Source: Hyalangium ruber (GTDB taxonomy: Bacteria; Myxococcota; Myxococcia; Myxococcales; Myxococcaceae). From it: a DNA stretch of 64,000 nucleotides. Made by a program: the position numbers and the translations under genes. The notes under the pieces are model-generated. The model was not told the DNA's origin. It did no database searches and saw only the letters and a list, made by a program, of their open reading frames with translations. The stretch is from NCBI RefSeq assembly GCF_034259325.1, contig NZ_JAXIVS010000001.1:496001-560000 (forward strand), written 5' to 3'. Shown here one piece after another: positions 8,678-15,579 of this stretch; within the stretch, counting starts at the first letter, position 1, and the number at the start of each line of letters is the position of its first letter.

Positions 8678-8893
8678 TCAACGGCGCTGAGCGATCAGAA
8701 AGCCGACCATGAAGGCCGCGCTCACGCACAGCAGCGGGCGCTTGTGGACCCAGGCGCGCCAGTCGGTGGCCTGGGCGACTTCGTGGCGCAGGGCGCTGAC
8801 CGAGGTGGCCAGCTCCGCGCGGGTGCGCTCGATCTCCGCGCGCACGGCGGCGGGGGTACGAGGCTCGGCCTTGGGTTGTCCATTACTGGGCAT
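8678..8893 (-). CDS. DUF3618 domain protein
   Basis: 71 residues starting MPSNGQPK. The stretch AAVRAEIERTRAELATSVSALR is the DUF3618 signature, normally followed by one transmembrane helix, present here as LCVSAAFMVGFLIA at the C-terminus. The ATG at 8893 lies 11 bp inside the upstream holin-like gene, an overlap that argues for co-translation and for this start rather than the longer frame. The function of DUF3618 proteins is unknown; they recur beside YqjE-like and YtxH-like genes, as here. Confidence 0.75.
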   Translation of the reverse strand: MPSNGQPKAEPRTPAAVRAEIERTRAELATSVSALRHEVAQATDWRAWVHKRPLLCVSAAFMVGFLIAQRR

Positions 8894-9332
8894 GAGGGGG
8901 CTCCTTGAGCACGTTCCGGGGCTGCGGCGGCGCGGCGATGGCGTTCGGCGTGGTGAGCGCCGCCATGCTGCGCGAAAGTTCCTCGGCGCTGTCATTCATG
9001 ACCTGCCGAGCCTTGATGCGGGACAGCGCCGTCAGGATGCCGACGATGCCTCCCACGAGGTTGAGGGCCCCCACCAGCGCCAGCCCGCCGGCGTAGCCCA
9101 GCCACGGGGCGAGCGCCACCGAGAGCGCGCCACACATGAAGAAGTAGCCCACCAGCAGGAAGGGCACGAACACGGCGATCCGCGCCACGTCCAGCCCCAT
9201 GGCCTTCGCATCCTCGGCCAGCTCCATCCGCGCCAGGGTGATGTGCTGAGACACCAGGCGGCTGAATCCATCCGCCATCCGTCCGACGATCGCGGAGATG
9301 CCGCGATCCGTCTGTTCCGTCCCCAAGTTCAT
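8883..9332 (-). CDS. Holin-superfamily (YqjE-like) membrane protein
   Basis: 149 residues. After an amphipathic region (GRMADGFSRLVSQHITLARMELAED, about 17-40) come two strong transmembrane segments (about 48-76 and 80-105), then a charged tail. This is the layout of the phage-holin 3_6/YqjE family. Despite the family name these are chromosomal, non-lytic proteins of unknown function. It is first in the five-gene block, and its 3' end overlaps the DUF3618 gene by 11 bp. The 139 bp upstream holds no promoter I would commit to. Confidence 0.75.
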   Translation of the reverse strand: MNLGTEQTDRGISAIVGRMADGFSRLVSQHITLARMELAEDAKAMGLDVARIAVFVPFLLVGYFFMCGALSVALAPWLGYAGGLALVGALNLVGGIVGILTALSRIKARQVMNDSAEELSRSMAALTTPNAIAAPPQPRNVLKEPPHAQ

Positions 9333-9471
9333 CTGCTCTCCGGCCGGCGCAGCATCTGTCCCACAGACGGAGCCAACCTAGGCACCCGTCCCCGCCACGA
9401 CAACCCATCGCGCGGCGAAAGTGTCCAGCGGACGCAAGCGTCGGCCAATGAACGCCGCTGGAGCGCCTAGG

Positions 9472-10239
9472 CTAGCCGATGAGCTGGACCGGTGCCGAGA
9501 CCACCGGGGACTCCTCCCGCACCGGCGCCTCGAAGCGCATCACCAGGGGCAGATGGTCCGAGGCGACCCCCGCCAGCGCCGAGCGGTGTGGCCGGATGGA
9601 GAGCGGCCGAACGCCCGTGTCCACGAAGATGCGGTCCAGCCGCAGCAGGGGCACCCGCGAGGGGTAGGTGCGCGCCGGGGACTGCAGCTCCAGCGCCGCG
9701 TCGTGGATCGCCCGGCGCACCAGCGAGGGCACCGGCTTGTTGCCCCAGTAGTTGAAGTCGCCGCACACCACCACCGGATCCTTGCGCACCGCATCCCGGA
9801 GGATGTCCGCCGACAGCAGCAGCTCCTCCTGGGCCCGGCGCTCACCGATGGACAGCCCCAGGTGCAGGCAGAAGACGTGAAGCTGCTTGCCTGCCCCCAG
9901 GTCCAGATCGCACCGCAGCGCGCCGCGAGGCTCGCGGCGGGGCACGCTCAAGTCGTAGTTCTTCGACTTGAGGATCGGCAGCCGCGTGAGGATGGCGTTG
10001 CCATAGCGGCGGCCCTGGCGCACGACGTTCGGCCCGAAGGCCATGTGCATGCCCAGCAGATCCGCCAGGTGCTCGGGTTGATCCTCGCGTGTCGTCTGCC
10101 CCCGGAAGTCCCCCACTTCCTGGAGCGCGATGACGTCCGCGTCGATCTCCCGGAGCACCTCTCCGATGCGCTGCAGATCGAAGTGCCCGTCCGTGCCGAT
10201 GCCGCTGTGGATGTTGTACGAGACGAGGGTCAGCTCCAC
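9472..10239 (-). CDS. Endonuclease/exonuclease/phosphatase family hydrolase
   Basis: 255 residues covering the EEP (DNase I-like) fold. Motifs in order: VSYNIHSG near 6-13 (active-site Asn), ALQEVGD with Glu41 as metal ligand, CLHLG near 125, CGDFNYWGN near 158-166 and the C-terminal SDHLPLV. No signal peptide is visible, so it is probably cytoplasmic. Members cleave phosphodiester bonds in nucleic acids, phosphoinositides or sphingomyelin; the substrate cannot be told from the motifs. It lies 12 bp after the stop of the hypothetical gene upstream, so the two are likely co-transcribed. Confidence 0.85.
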   Translation of the reverse strand: MELTLVSYNIHSGIGTDGHFDLQRIGEVLREIDADVIALQEVGDFRGQTTREDQPEHLADLLGMHMAFGPNVVRQGRRYGNAILTRLPILKSKNYDLSVPRREPRGALRCDLDLGAGKQLHVFCLHLGLSIGERRAQEELLLSADILRDAVRKDPVVVCGDFNYWGNKPVPSLVRRAIHDAALELQSPARTYPSRVPLLRLDRIFVDTGVRPLSIRPHRSALAGVASDHLPLVMRFEAPVREESPVVSAPVQLIG

Positions 10240-10251
10240 GCCCGCAAGCCC

Positions 10252-10752
10252 TCAGCCGTGGACGAGACGCAGGCGACGGGCGGCCAGCCGCACCACCTCG
10301 ACCGGCAGCGAGGCCAGGCGCGTGGCGGCCTTGGTCACATCGCCGATGCCCCCCTGGATCGCCTCCAGCTGACGCGACGCTTCATCCAGCAAGTCCTGGA
10401 AGCGTCCGCGCGGCGGCAGCTCCTCGGTCATCGGCAGCGCGCCAATGGGCTGGGTGTTGCGGTTGAGCCGAGGCGTGGCCGCGGGCGACTCCACGCGAGG
10501 CGCGGCCTGGATCGGCGGCTCCTCGGGGAGCACGTCATCCGAGACCTCTGGGGCCTCGCGGCGCATGGCGGCGCGGGCCTTGAGGATCTCCTCCGTCTCC
10601 GCGTGGCTCTTGCCGTAGTGGACGCCCCCGTCCTGCTCCGGGTGCGAGTGGCGCGAGTCCGCCAGGTGCTGCTTGTCCTGGCGCCGCATGCTGCGGCTGC
10701 GAGGCTCCGAGGCCGGCACCTGGAAATGATCGAAGCTATAGGAACGAGGCAT
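10252..10752 (-). CDS. Hypothetical hydrophilic protein
   Basis: 166 residues beginning MPRSYSFDHFQVP, with no signal peptide or membrane segment. Residues 20-60 are rich in Arg, His, Gln and Asp; 70-115 are Pro/Glu/Ala-rich and probably disordered. The C-terminal 50 residues form an amphipathic helix (FQDLLDEASRQLEAIQGGI, then VVRLAARRLRLV) that could mediate oligomerisation or membrane contact. I do not recognise it. The ATG at 10752 is favoured by a purine-rich run 8-14 bp upstream and because the longer frame runs into the divergent promoter region of the M23 peptidase gene. Confidence 0.6.
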   Translation of the reverse strand: MPRSYSFDHFQVPASEPRSRSMRRQDKQHLADSRHSHPEQDGGVHYGKSHAETEEILKARAAMRREAPEVSDDVLPEEPPIQAAPRVESPAATPRLNRNTQPIGALPMTEELPPRGRFQDLLDEASRQLEAIQGGIGDVTKAATRLASLPVEVVRLAARRLRLVHG

Positions 10753-10928
10753 CCAGCATCCCCCCATTGATGGAAGCGAGTTCGTCCAAGAAGCTAGGCA
10801 GCCCCTCCTTCCATCGGAACGCCACCCACCCACATTTGACGCTTGGACGTTCGCTCTTCGACCATCCAAACGAGCCTTGCCGTCTTGGGGTCGGAGTAGC
10901 GACCAAGCCGGTGTACAACTGCGCCCCA

Positions 10929-11930
10929 ATGGCGTCTCCCGCGATCTCCCGTTCTCGGACCTCGTCCCCCTTCTCCCTCACCCGCCTCTCCCTTCTGGCC
11001 TTCGGCCTCGTGGCCCTCGGCGCCCAGGCCGGCACCCCGAGCCTCTCCGTGCAACCGGGGACGGCCAAGCCGGGCGATCCCGTGCTCGTCACCGTGAGCG
11101 GCCTGGGCGGCGCTCCCACGGGCACGATCAATGGCAAGGCCCTGCGCTTCTACCAGGCCGAAGGCGTCTGGCAGGCCATCACCGGGCTCGGCGTGGAGCA
11201 CCCCGTGGGCACCACCGAGGTGAAGGTGGTGGGCAAATCCGAGACCGAGGGCACCCCGGTGGAGCTCGCGGGCACCCTGGACGTGATGGAGCCGGGCTAC
11301 CCCGAGCGCCAGCTCAAGGTGGCGGGCAAGTACGTCAAGCCGCCCGAGTCGGTGAAGGCCCGTATGGCCGAGGATCGCGCCGCGTTCGCCGCCGCCTTCT
11401 CCCAGTCCTTCCGCGCGCCGCTGTTCCAGAGCAACTTCGCCTGGCCGCGCCAGGATCGCATCACCGCGCCCTACGGCGACCGGCGCTCCTTCAACGGCAA
11501 GCTCCAGAGCCAGCACTTCGGCGTGGACATCGACGGCGACACGGGCACCCCCATCACCGCCGCCAATGACGGCGTGGTGGTGATGACGCGCGAGAACTAC
11601 AGCGCGGGCAACACCGTCATCGTCCACCACGGCGGCGGGCTCTACACCAGCTACTTCCACCTCTCGAAGATCGACGTGAAGAAGGGCGCCAAGGTGAAGC
11701 AGGGCCAGAAGCTGGGCCTGGTGGGCAAGACGGGCCGTGTCACCGGTCCGCACCTGCACTGGGGCGTGAAGGTGGATGACCTCTGGGTGGACGGGCTGAC
11801 GCTGCTCAAGCTCGACTTCTTCGCCCCGACGGAGCCGCGCCTGGCCACCACCGCGGGCGAGCCCGCGGCTACCCCGGTGCCCGCCGCCGTCCAGGGCGAG
11901 GGCGCGTCGGCCCTCACCTCCAGCCCGTGA
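10929..11930 (+). CDS. Secreted M23-family (LytM-type) metallopeptidase
   Basis: 333 residues. A Sec signal peptide (LSLLAFGLVALGAQA, cleavage near residue 35) precedes a beta-rich domain (about 37-130, Ig-like), a linker, then a peptidase M23 domain (about 185-300). Zinc-site residues are in HFGVDIDGD and HLHWG, and VIVHHGGGLYTSYFHLS is the canonical core. M23 enzymes cut peptide cross-links in peptidoglycan, here in the periplasm, for wall remodelling or division. All expected residues appear intact, so it is not obviously a degenerate activator. The ATG at 10929 is chosen because the signal peptide starts there; the longer frame would reach into the divergent promoter. No Shine-Dalgarno is apparent, and TACAAC nine bases upstream could be a -10 box for a nearly leaderless transcript. 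Confidence 0.9.
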   Translation: MASPAISRSRTSSPFSLTRLSLLAFGLVALGAQAGTPSLSVQPGTAKPGDPVLVTVSGLGGAPTGTINGKALRFYQAEGVWQAITGLGVEHPVGTTEVKVVGKSETEGTPVELAGTLDVMEPGYPERQLKVAGKYVKPPESVKARMAEDRAAFAAAFSQSFRAPLFQSNFAWPRQDRITAPYGDRRSFNGKLQSQHFGVDIDGDTGTPITAANDGVVVMTRENYSAGNTVIVHHGGGLYTSYFHLSKIDVKKGAKVKQGQKLGLVGKTGRVTGPHLHWGVKVDDLWVDGLTLLKLDFFAPTEPRLATTAGEPAATPVPAAVQGEGASALTSSP

Positions 11931-11948
11931 CGGCGGGCCTCGTCCGCC

Positions 11949-12734
11949 TCAGCGGTCGTTCCACTTCGGAGGACGCTTCTCCAGGAAGGCGGTGATGCCC
12001 TCGGCGGCATCCTCCGCCATCACGTTGAGCGAGAGCTGCGAGGAGAGCAGCTCCAGCGCCGCCGGCAGCGGCAGATCCTCCGCGGTGAAGAAGGCCCGCT
12101 TGCCCAGGGCCAGCACCGCCTGACTCTTGCCGGCGAGCTTCTCGGCCAGCGCGCCCACGGCCGCGTCCAGCTCCGCCGCCGGCACCACCCGGTTGACCAG
12201 CCCCAGCGTCAGCGCCTCGCGCGAGGGCAGCCGGTCTCCCGTCATGACGAGCTCCAGCGCGCGCTTGCGGCCCACGTGCCGCTGCAGCAGCGCCATCATC
12301 ATCATCGGGAACAGCCCCACGTCGATCTCCGGGGTGCCAAACTCCGCGGACTCGGCGGCCACGGCCAGGTCACACGCCAGCACCAGGCCCAGCCCTCCGG
12401 CCAGCGCGTGCCCGTTTACCCGCGCCACCGTGGGCTTGCGGCAACCCTGGAGGCGCGTGAGCAGCGCCGCATAGGCGCGCCGGCCCTCGTGCATGCCCAG
12501 GAAGCCCCCCTCGCCCATCTGCCCCAGGTCTCCGCCCGCGCAGAACACCTTCTCCCCGGCGCCGGTGAGCACCAACACCCGGGCCTCGGGGTCGGCCTCG
12601 GCCCGGGAGATGGCCTCCATCAGCTCCTGGACCACCGAGGCGGACAGGGCGTTGCGCGCCCGGGGCCGGTCGATGGTTACGAGCGCTTGGCGACCTTGGG
12701 TCGCGTAGCGGACTTCTCGCGTTCCTTCTTCCAT
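11949..12734 (-). CDS. Crotonase-fold enoyl-CoA hydratase/isomerase family protein
   Basis: 261 residues. Oxyanion-hole motifs are present (ARNALSA near 26, FCAGGDL at 64-70, GHALAGGLGL at 108-117), as is the second catalytic glutamate (PEIDVG, Glu136). The position of the first hydratase glutamate (Glu144 of rat crotonase) appears to be Gly116, so simple hydratase chemistry is doubtful; isomerase, thioesterase or C-C cleaving activity is possible. The substrate is unknown. The start overlaps the 3' end of the upstream TetR gene by 58 bp, so the two are translated as a pair, and regulation of acyl-CoA metabolism by that regulator is plausible. Confidence 0.85.
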   Translation of the reverse strand: MEEGTREVRYATQGRQALVTIDRPRARNALSASVVQELMEAISRAEADPEARVLVLTGAGEKVFCAGGDLGQMGEGGFLGMHEGRRAYAALLTRLQGCRKPTVARVNGHALAGGLGLVLACDLAVAAESAEFGTPEIDVGLFPMMMMALLQRHVGRKRALELVMTGDRLPSREALTLGLVNRVVPAAELDAAVGALAEKLAGKSQAVLALGKRAFFTAEDLPLPAALELLSSQLSLNVMAEDAAEGITAFLEKRPPKWNDR

Positions 12735-13381
12735 GACACCTCCGAGACGGCCTCCTGCGTGAGCACGCCCTGCAGGAAGGAGCTCGCGATCTGCTGCTTG
12801 GCCTGCTCCAGCTTGTCCGAATCCTTGGTGTCCACCACGCCCATGACGAGCGAGGTGAAGCCCATCTCGATGGTGCCGAAGAGCAGCATCGCCGACAGGC
12901 GAGGGTCCACGTCCTCGCGCAGCTCGCCCGCGGCCTGGGCCCGCACGAGCATGTCCGAGCACAGCTTGAGGGTGTCGGAGAAGGCGGTCTGCCGGTTCAC
13001 CCGGCCCACGGGGCTACGCGCCACCTCGACCACCAGCACCTTGACCGCCCGGGGATCCACCCGGAAGGCCTCGAACACCACGTCGGTGATGCGCTGGAGC
13101 TTCTGCGCCAGCGTCCCCTCACCCTCGGAGATCGCCTGCACGCGCGTGAAGAAGCCGCTCCAACACGCATCGAAGACGGTCTCGAGCAGCTCGTCCTTGT
13201 TCTTGAAGTAGTGGTAGACGAGCCCGTAGGCCACGCCCGCCTCTTTCGCCACGTCCGCGATGCGGCACCCGTGGTAGCCCTTGCGAGCGAACACATCGAT
13301 GGCGGCACGAAGGATGGTGCGGCGTCGGTCTCCCTCGCGCGCACCCGCCTCGGCCGTCTTGCTGCTCTGCTGCTGGCTCAA
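12677..13381 (-). CDS. TetR/AcrR family transcriptional regulator
   Basis: 234 residues. The N-terminal helix-turn-helix (about 20-66) reads ILRAAIDVFARKGYHGCRIADVAKEAG with the hallmark YHYFKNKDELL; a ligand-binding helical domain follows to the end. The basic tail (KSATRPKVAKRS) is encoded inside the crotonase gene's 5' end. Regulators of this type next to crotonase genes often respond to acyl-CoA (FadR/PsrA/LiuR-like). Here that is inference from context. It probably represses its own operon; a candidate operator lies at 13397-13418. Confidence 0.88.
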   Translation of the reverse strand: MSQQQSSKTAEAGAREGDRRRTILRAAIDVFARKGYHGCRIADVAKEAGVAYGLVYHYFKNKDELLETVFDACWSGFFTRVQAISEGEGTLAQKLQRITDVVFEAFRVDPRAVKVLVVEVARSPVGRVNRQTAFSDTLKLCSDMLVRAQAAGELREDVDPRLSAMLLFGTIEMGFTSLVMGVVDTKDSDKLEQAKQQIASSFLQGVLTQEAVSEVSWKKEREKSATRPKVAKRS

Positions 13382-13396
13382 CTCGCCCTCCGCGAC

Positions 13397-13418
13397 CGAC
13401 TGACTCGGAAATCAGCCG
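13397..13418. promoter_or_regulatory. Candidate TetR operator
   Basis: An imperfect dyad CGACTGA-N8-TCAGCCG (one mismatch between arms) lies 16-37 bp upstream of the TetR start, a suitable place for autorepression. It is supported only by symmetry and position. Confidence 0.3.
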
Positions 13419-13465
13419 CGGAGGACGGTACGGACGGCGAGGCCGCCGGTCAATGGCCTTGCGCG

Positions 13466-14998
13466 TTACTCCACCTGGCCCTTGATGGTCGGAGCGCTCA
13501 CCAGCACCTGGTGGCCGCCCTCCTGGGAGGCCGTGTAGAGGCAGGAAGCGTTGACCTCGAAGGGGATCATCGGCACGAACTTGGGCTGGTCACCCTGGGG
13601 ATCGTGCGTGTCGCGGAACAGGTAGCGCTCCACGTTGAAGGCCGGGTAGGTGAAGGCCACGCCCTTGGGCAGGTTCTCCACGACGACCGGGCCGATGGCG
13701 CCGCCCGAGCAGCCGTCGCCGCCCTCGTTCTGGGCGATGCGGTTGTACCAGGGGTCGGCCAGGAGGAACGTGGAGCCGGCGGCCTGGAAGTGCAGGATGG
13801 TGACGAGCGCGCCCGGCACGGGGTCCAGCTGGCGCACCACGGGGGTGGGGTTGATCGGGCTCTCGGTGCGGTCGGTCGGGTGCGGCCAGCCCGTCCACAG
13901 CAGGCGCTCCTGTACCCAGATGAGGGTGCTGGAGTCGAACACGCCGTTCTTGCCGTCCCAGCGGGTGTTGCCGTTGGTGTCCACGAAGCGCTCGTTCACG
14001 TCCCAGGTGCCGTTGTCGTTGTTGTCGACGAAGGGCTCGGTCAGGTCGATGAACGGCTCGCCGGGATCGTACTGGCCGTTGTTGTTGTTGTCGTCGTAGC
14101 CCTCCTCGCCCGTGGTGACGGCGATCATCGCCACCAGGTTGTCACGCGGGTTGTTCACGCGGTTGGGGCGCAGCGGGTCCACGCGCCGGGGCTCCGGGCG
14201 GTTCTCCTGCGGGTTGATGGGGATGCCGTAGTCGCGGATCGGGTTCTCCGTCCAGAAGAACGGCTGCATCCACAGCGGGGCCAGGTACTCGCCGGTGTGC
14301 GTGGCGTCGTTGTTGGTCGTCCAGCTGAAGGTGCCCGGCTGCGTCTCCTCCGGCAGCGGGTAGGACGTCTTGTAGAGGATCTCCGCGTTGCCAATCACGT
14401 TGGTGACCGAGCTGGCGCTGGGCCCGATGGTGCCCGCCTCGGTGATGAAGGAGACCTGGGCGCCGGCGATGCCGTCACCGTTGCGGTCGGCCACGTGGGC
14501 GATGCAGCTCGCCTTCACGCCGGCGATCAGGTAGCGCGTCTCGTCGTAGGCGCCGATGGCGTGCAGACCGCCCGAGCCCTCGCCCGAGAACTTGCCGCAC
14601 TGGAAGGTGAACTGCTCGGCGTTGGCGGCAGCGCCCGCGAAGCTCACGGCCGGGCTGAGGGCCACCTTGTCGCCCGCGGTGGCGACCACCACCACCGAGG
14701 CCACGCGGCCCGTGGCGGTGATCTGCGTGGAGGCGACACCATCACCCACATTGGTGATGGCTTCCTTGGGGTTGAGCAACACCCCCGGAACCTCCGACTG
14801 CAGCCTGAAAATAACCGTGGTCCCCGCCTGGGGGATGCCGCGGCTGTCGACCGCCCGGAAGCGCACCGTGGTGATCTCTCCCAGCTTCGGCTGAAGGGGA
14901 GATTGATCCACGAACTCCAGCGTTGCGGGGGCCGGGGGCTCGCACGCCATAAGAAGGGCGCTCGCGAGCACCACACATGAGGCCAGACCCAGACGCAT
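13466..14998 (-). CDS. Large lipoprotein with Ig-like and Ca-binding-type repeats
   Basis: 510 residues. A lipoprotein signal (ASALLMAC, Cys19) indicates an outer-membrane or surface lipoprotein. Residues 25-125 look like a bacterial Ig-like (Big-type) domain with GIPQAGTTVIF and DGVASTQITA, and a second such domain follows at about 150-220. Around 298-360 are several Asp/Asn-rich motifs (DDNNNNGQYD, DNNDNGTWD, DTNGNTRWD) of the dockerin/EF-hand calcium-loop type. The C-terminal 130 residues are unrecognised and contain paired cysteines. AAGGAG lies before the ATG. It probably has an adhesion, matrix or scaffold role on the cell surface; no enzyme motif is seen. Confidence 0.8.
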   Translation of the reverse strand: MRLGLASCVVLASALLMACEPPAPATLEFVDQSPLQPKLGEITTVRFRAVDSRGIPQAGTTVIFRLQSEVPGVLLNPKEAITNVGDGVASTQITATGRVASVVVVATAGDKVALSPAVSFAGAAANAEQFTFQCGKFSGEGSGGLHAIGAYDETRYLIAGVKASCIAHVADRNGDGIAGAQVSFITEAGTIGPSASSVTNVIGNAEILYKTSYPLPEETQPGTFSWTTNNDATHTGEYLAPLWMQPFFWTENPIRDYGIPINPQENRPEPRRVDPLRPNRVNNPRDNLVAMIAVTTGEEGYDDNNNNGQYDPGEPFIDLTEPFVDNNDNGTWDVNERFVDTNGNTRWDGKNGVFDSSTLIWVQERLLWTGWPHPTDRTESPINPTPVVRQLDPVPGALVTILHFQAAGSTFLLADPWYNRIAQNEGGDGCSGGAIGPVVVENLPKGVAFTYPAFNVERYLFRDTHDPQGDQPKFVPMIPFEVNASCLYTASQEGGHQVLVSAPTIKGQVE

Positions 14999-15109
14999 CA
15001 GAGGTCACTCCTTAAAAGAAAGGGAACAGGGCCGTGCGTCGGGGATGACGCCCAGCCAACAATTCCCCATCTTCCAGGGCTGCCCTGCGTCCAGTCAAGG
15101 ACAGGCCAC

Positions 15110-15144
15110 GGCGCCGCGGTGCTTGTAAGCGGGCCCGCGGCGCC
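15110..15144 (-). terminator. Terminator hairpin after the XRE regulator gene
   Basis: A perfect 10-bp stem (GGCGCCGCGG at 15110-15119 with its complement at 15135-15144) and 15-nt loop begin 5 bp after the regulator's stop. The strongly GC stem lacks a T-tract. Confidence 0.55.
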
Positions 15145-15148
15145 GATC

Positions 15149-15553
15149 TTAGGCAGGCGTCCCGTTGAACATCACCCGGGCGACACCGAGCAGACGGTCT
15201 ACATCCCGCGCCGTCAGGCCTCGCGCACGCGCGAAATCCGACAGCGGCCGGAGCAGATCCTCGGTCTGGGCGAGGGACTGCTCCGTACCTGCGAACAGCT
15301 CACCCAGGCTTACGCCCAGGGCATTGGAGAGAGCGGCGAGCGTCTCCACGTGGGCGACGCGCTCCCCTCGCTCGATCATTGAAAGAAACGACACACTGAT
15401 TTGAGCCCGTTCCGCAAGCTCTTCCTGAGTCCAACGCTCCGGCCGCTGCGTGCGAAGCTCGCGGATGCGCTGGCCGATACGTTTTCCGAGTTCCGACACG
15501 AAGATATCGCCCTCCTGGCGAGATAATTGGCTTGAGACAACCACTGGGGGCAT
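15149..15553 (-). CDS. XRE-family helix-turn-helix regulator
   Basis: 134 residues. The HTH_3/XRE domain covers about 22-88 (LGKRIGQRIRELR, WTQEELAERAQISVSFLSMIERGERVAHVETL), and a C-terminal helical segment (about 90-134) may dimerise. There is no ligand-binding cupin domain, so it is a minimal regulator. It starts 26 bp after the lptD stop on the same strand and is probably the last gene of the AMIN-lptD-XRE unit. The ATG at 15553 gives an N-terminal extension of about 20 residues before the HTH; an internal GTG (at VSELGKR) is an alternative. Targets are unknown. Confidence 0.85.
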   Translation of the reverse strand: MPPVVVSSQLSRQEGDIFVSELGKRIGQRIRELRTQRPERWTQEELAERAQISVSFLSMIERGERVAHVETLAALSNALGVSLGELFAGTEQSLAQTEDLLRPLSDFARARGLTARDVDRLLGVARVMFNGTPA

Positions 15554-15579
15554 CTCGGGATTCCTCTGTCCGTCAACTT

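Noticed and set aside
8883-9332. Holin-family gene as evidence of a prophage
   Set aside because: No phage structural, integrase or lysis genes are near; the family is a common chromosomal YqjE-like group.
9441-9466. Sigma-54-like TGGC...TTGC on the minus strand upstream of the holin-like gene
   Set aside because: The distance between the -24 and -12 elements is one base short, which normally abolishes promoter activity.
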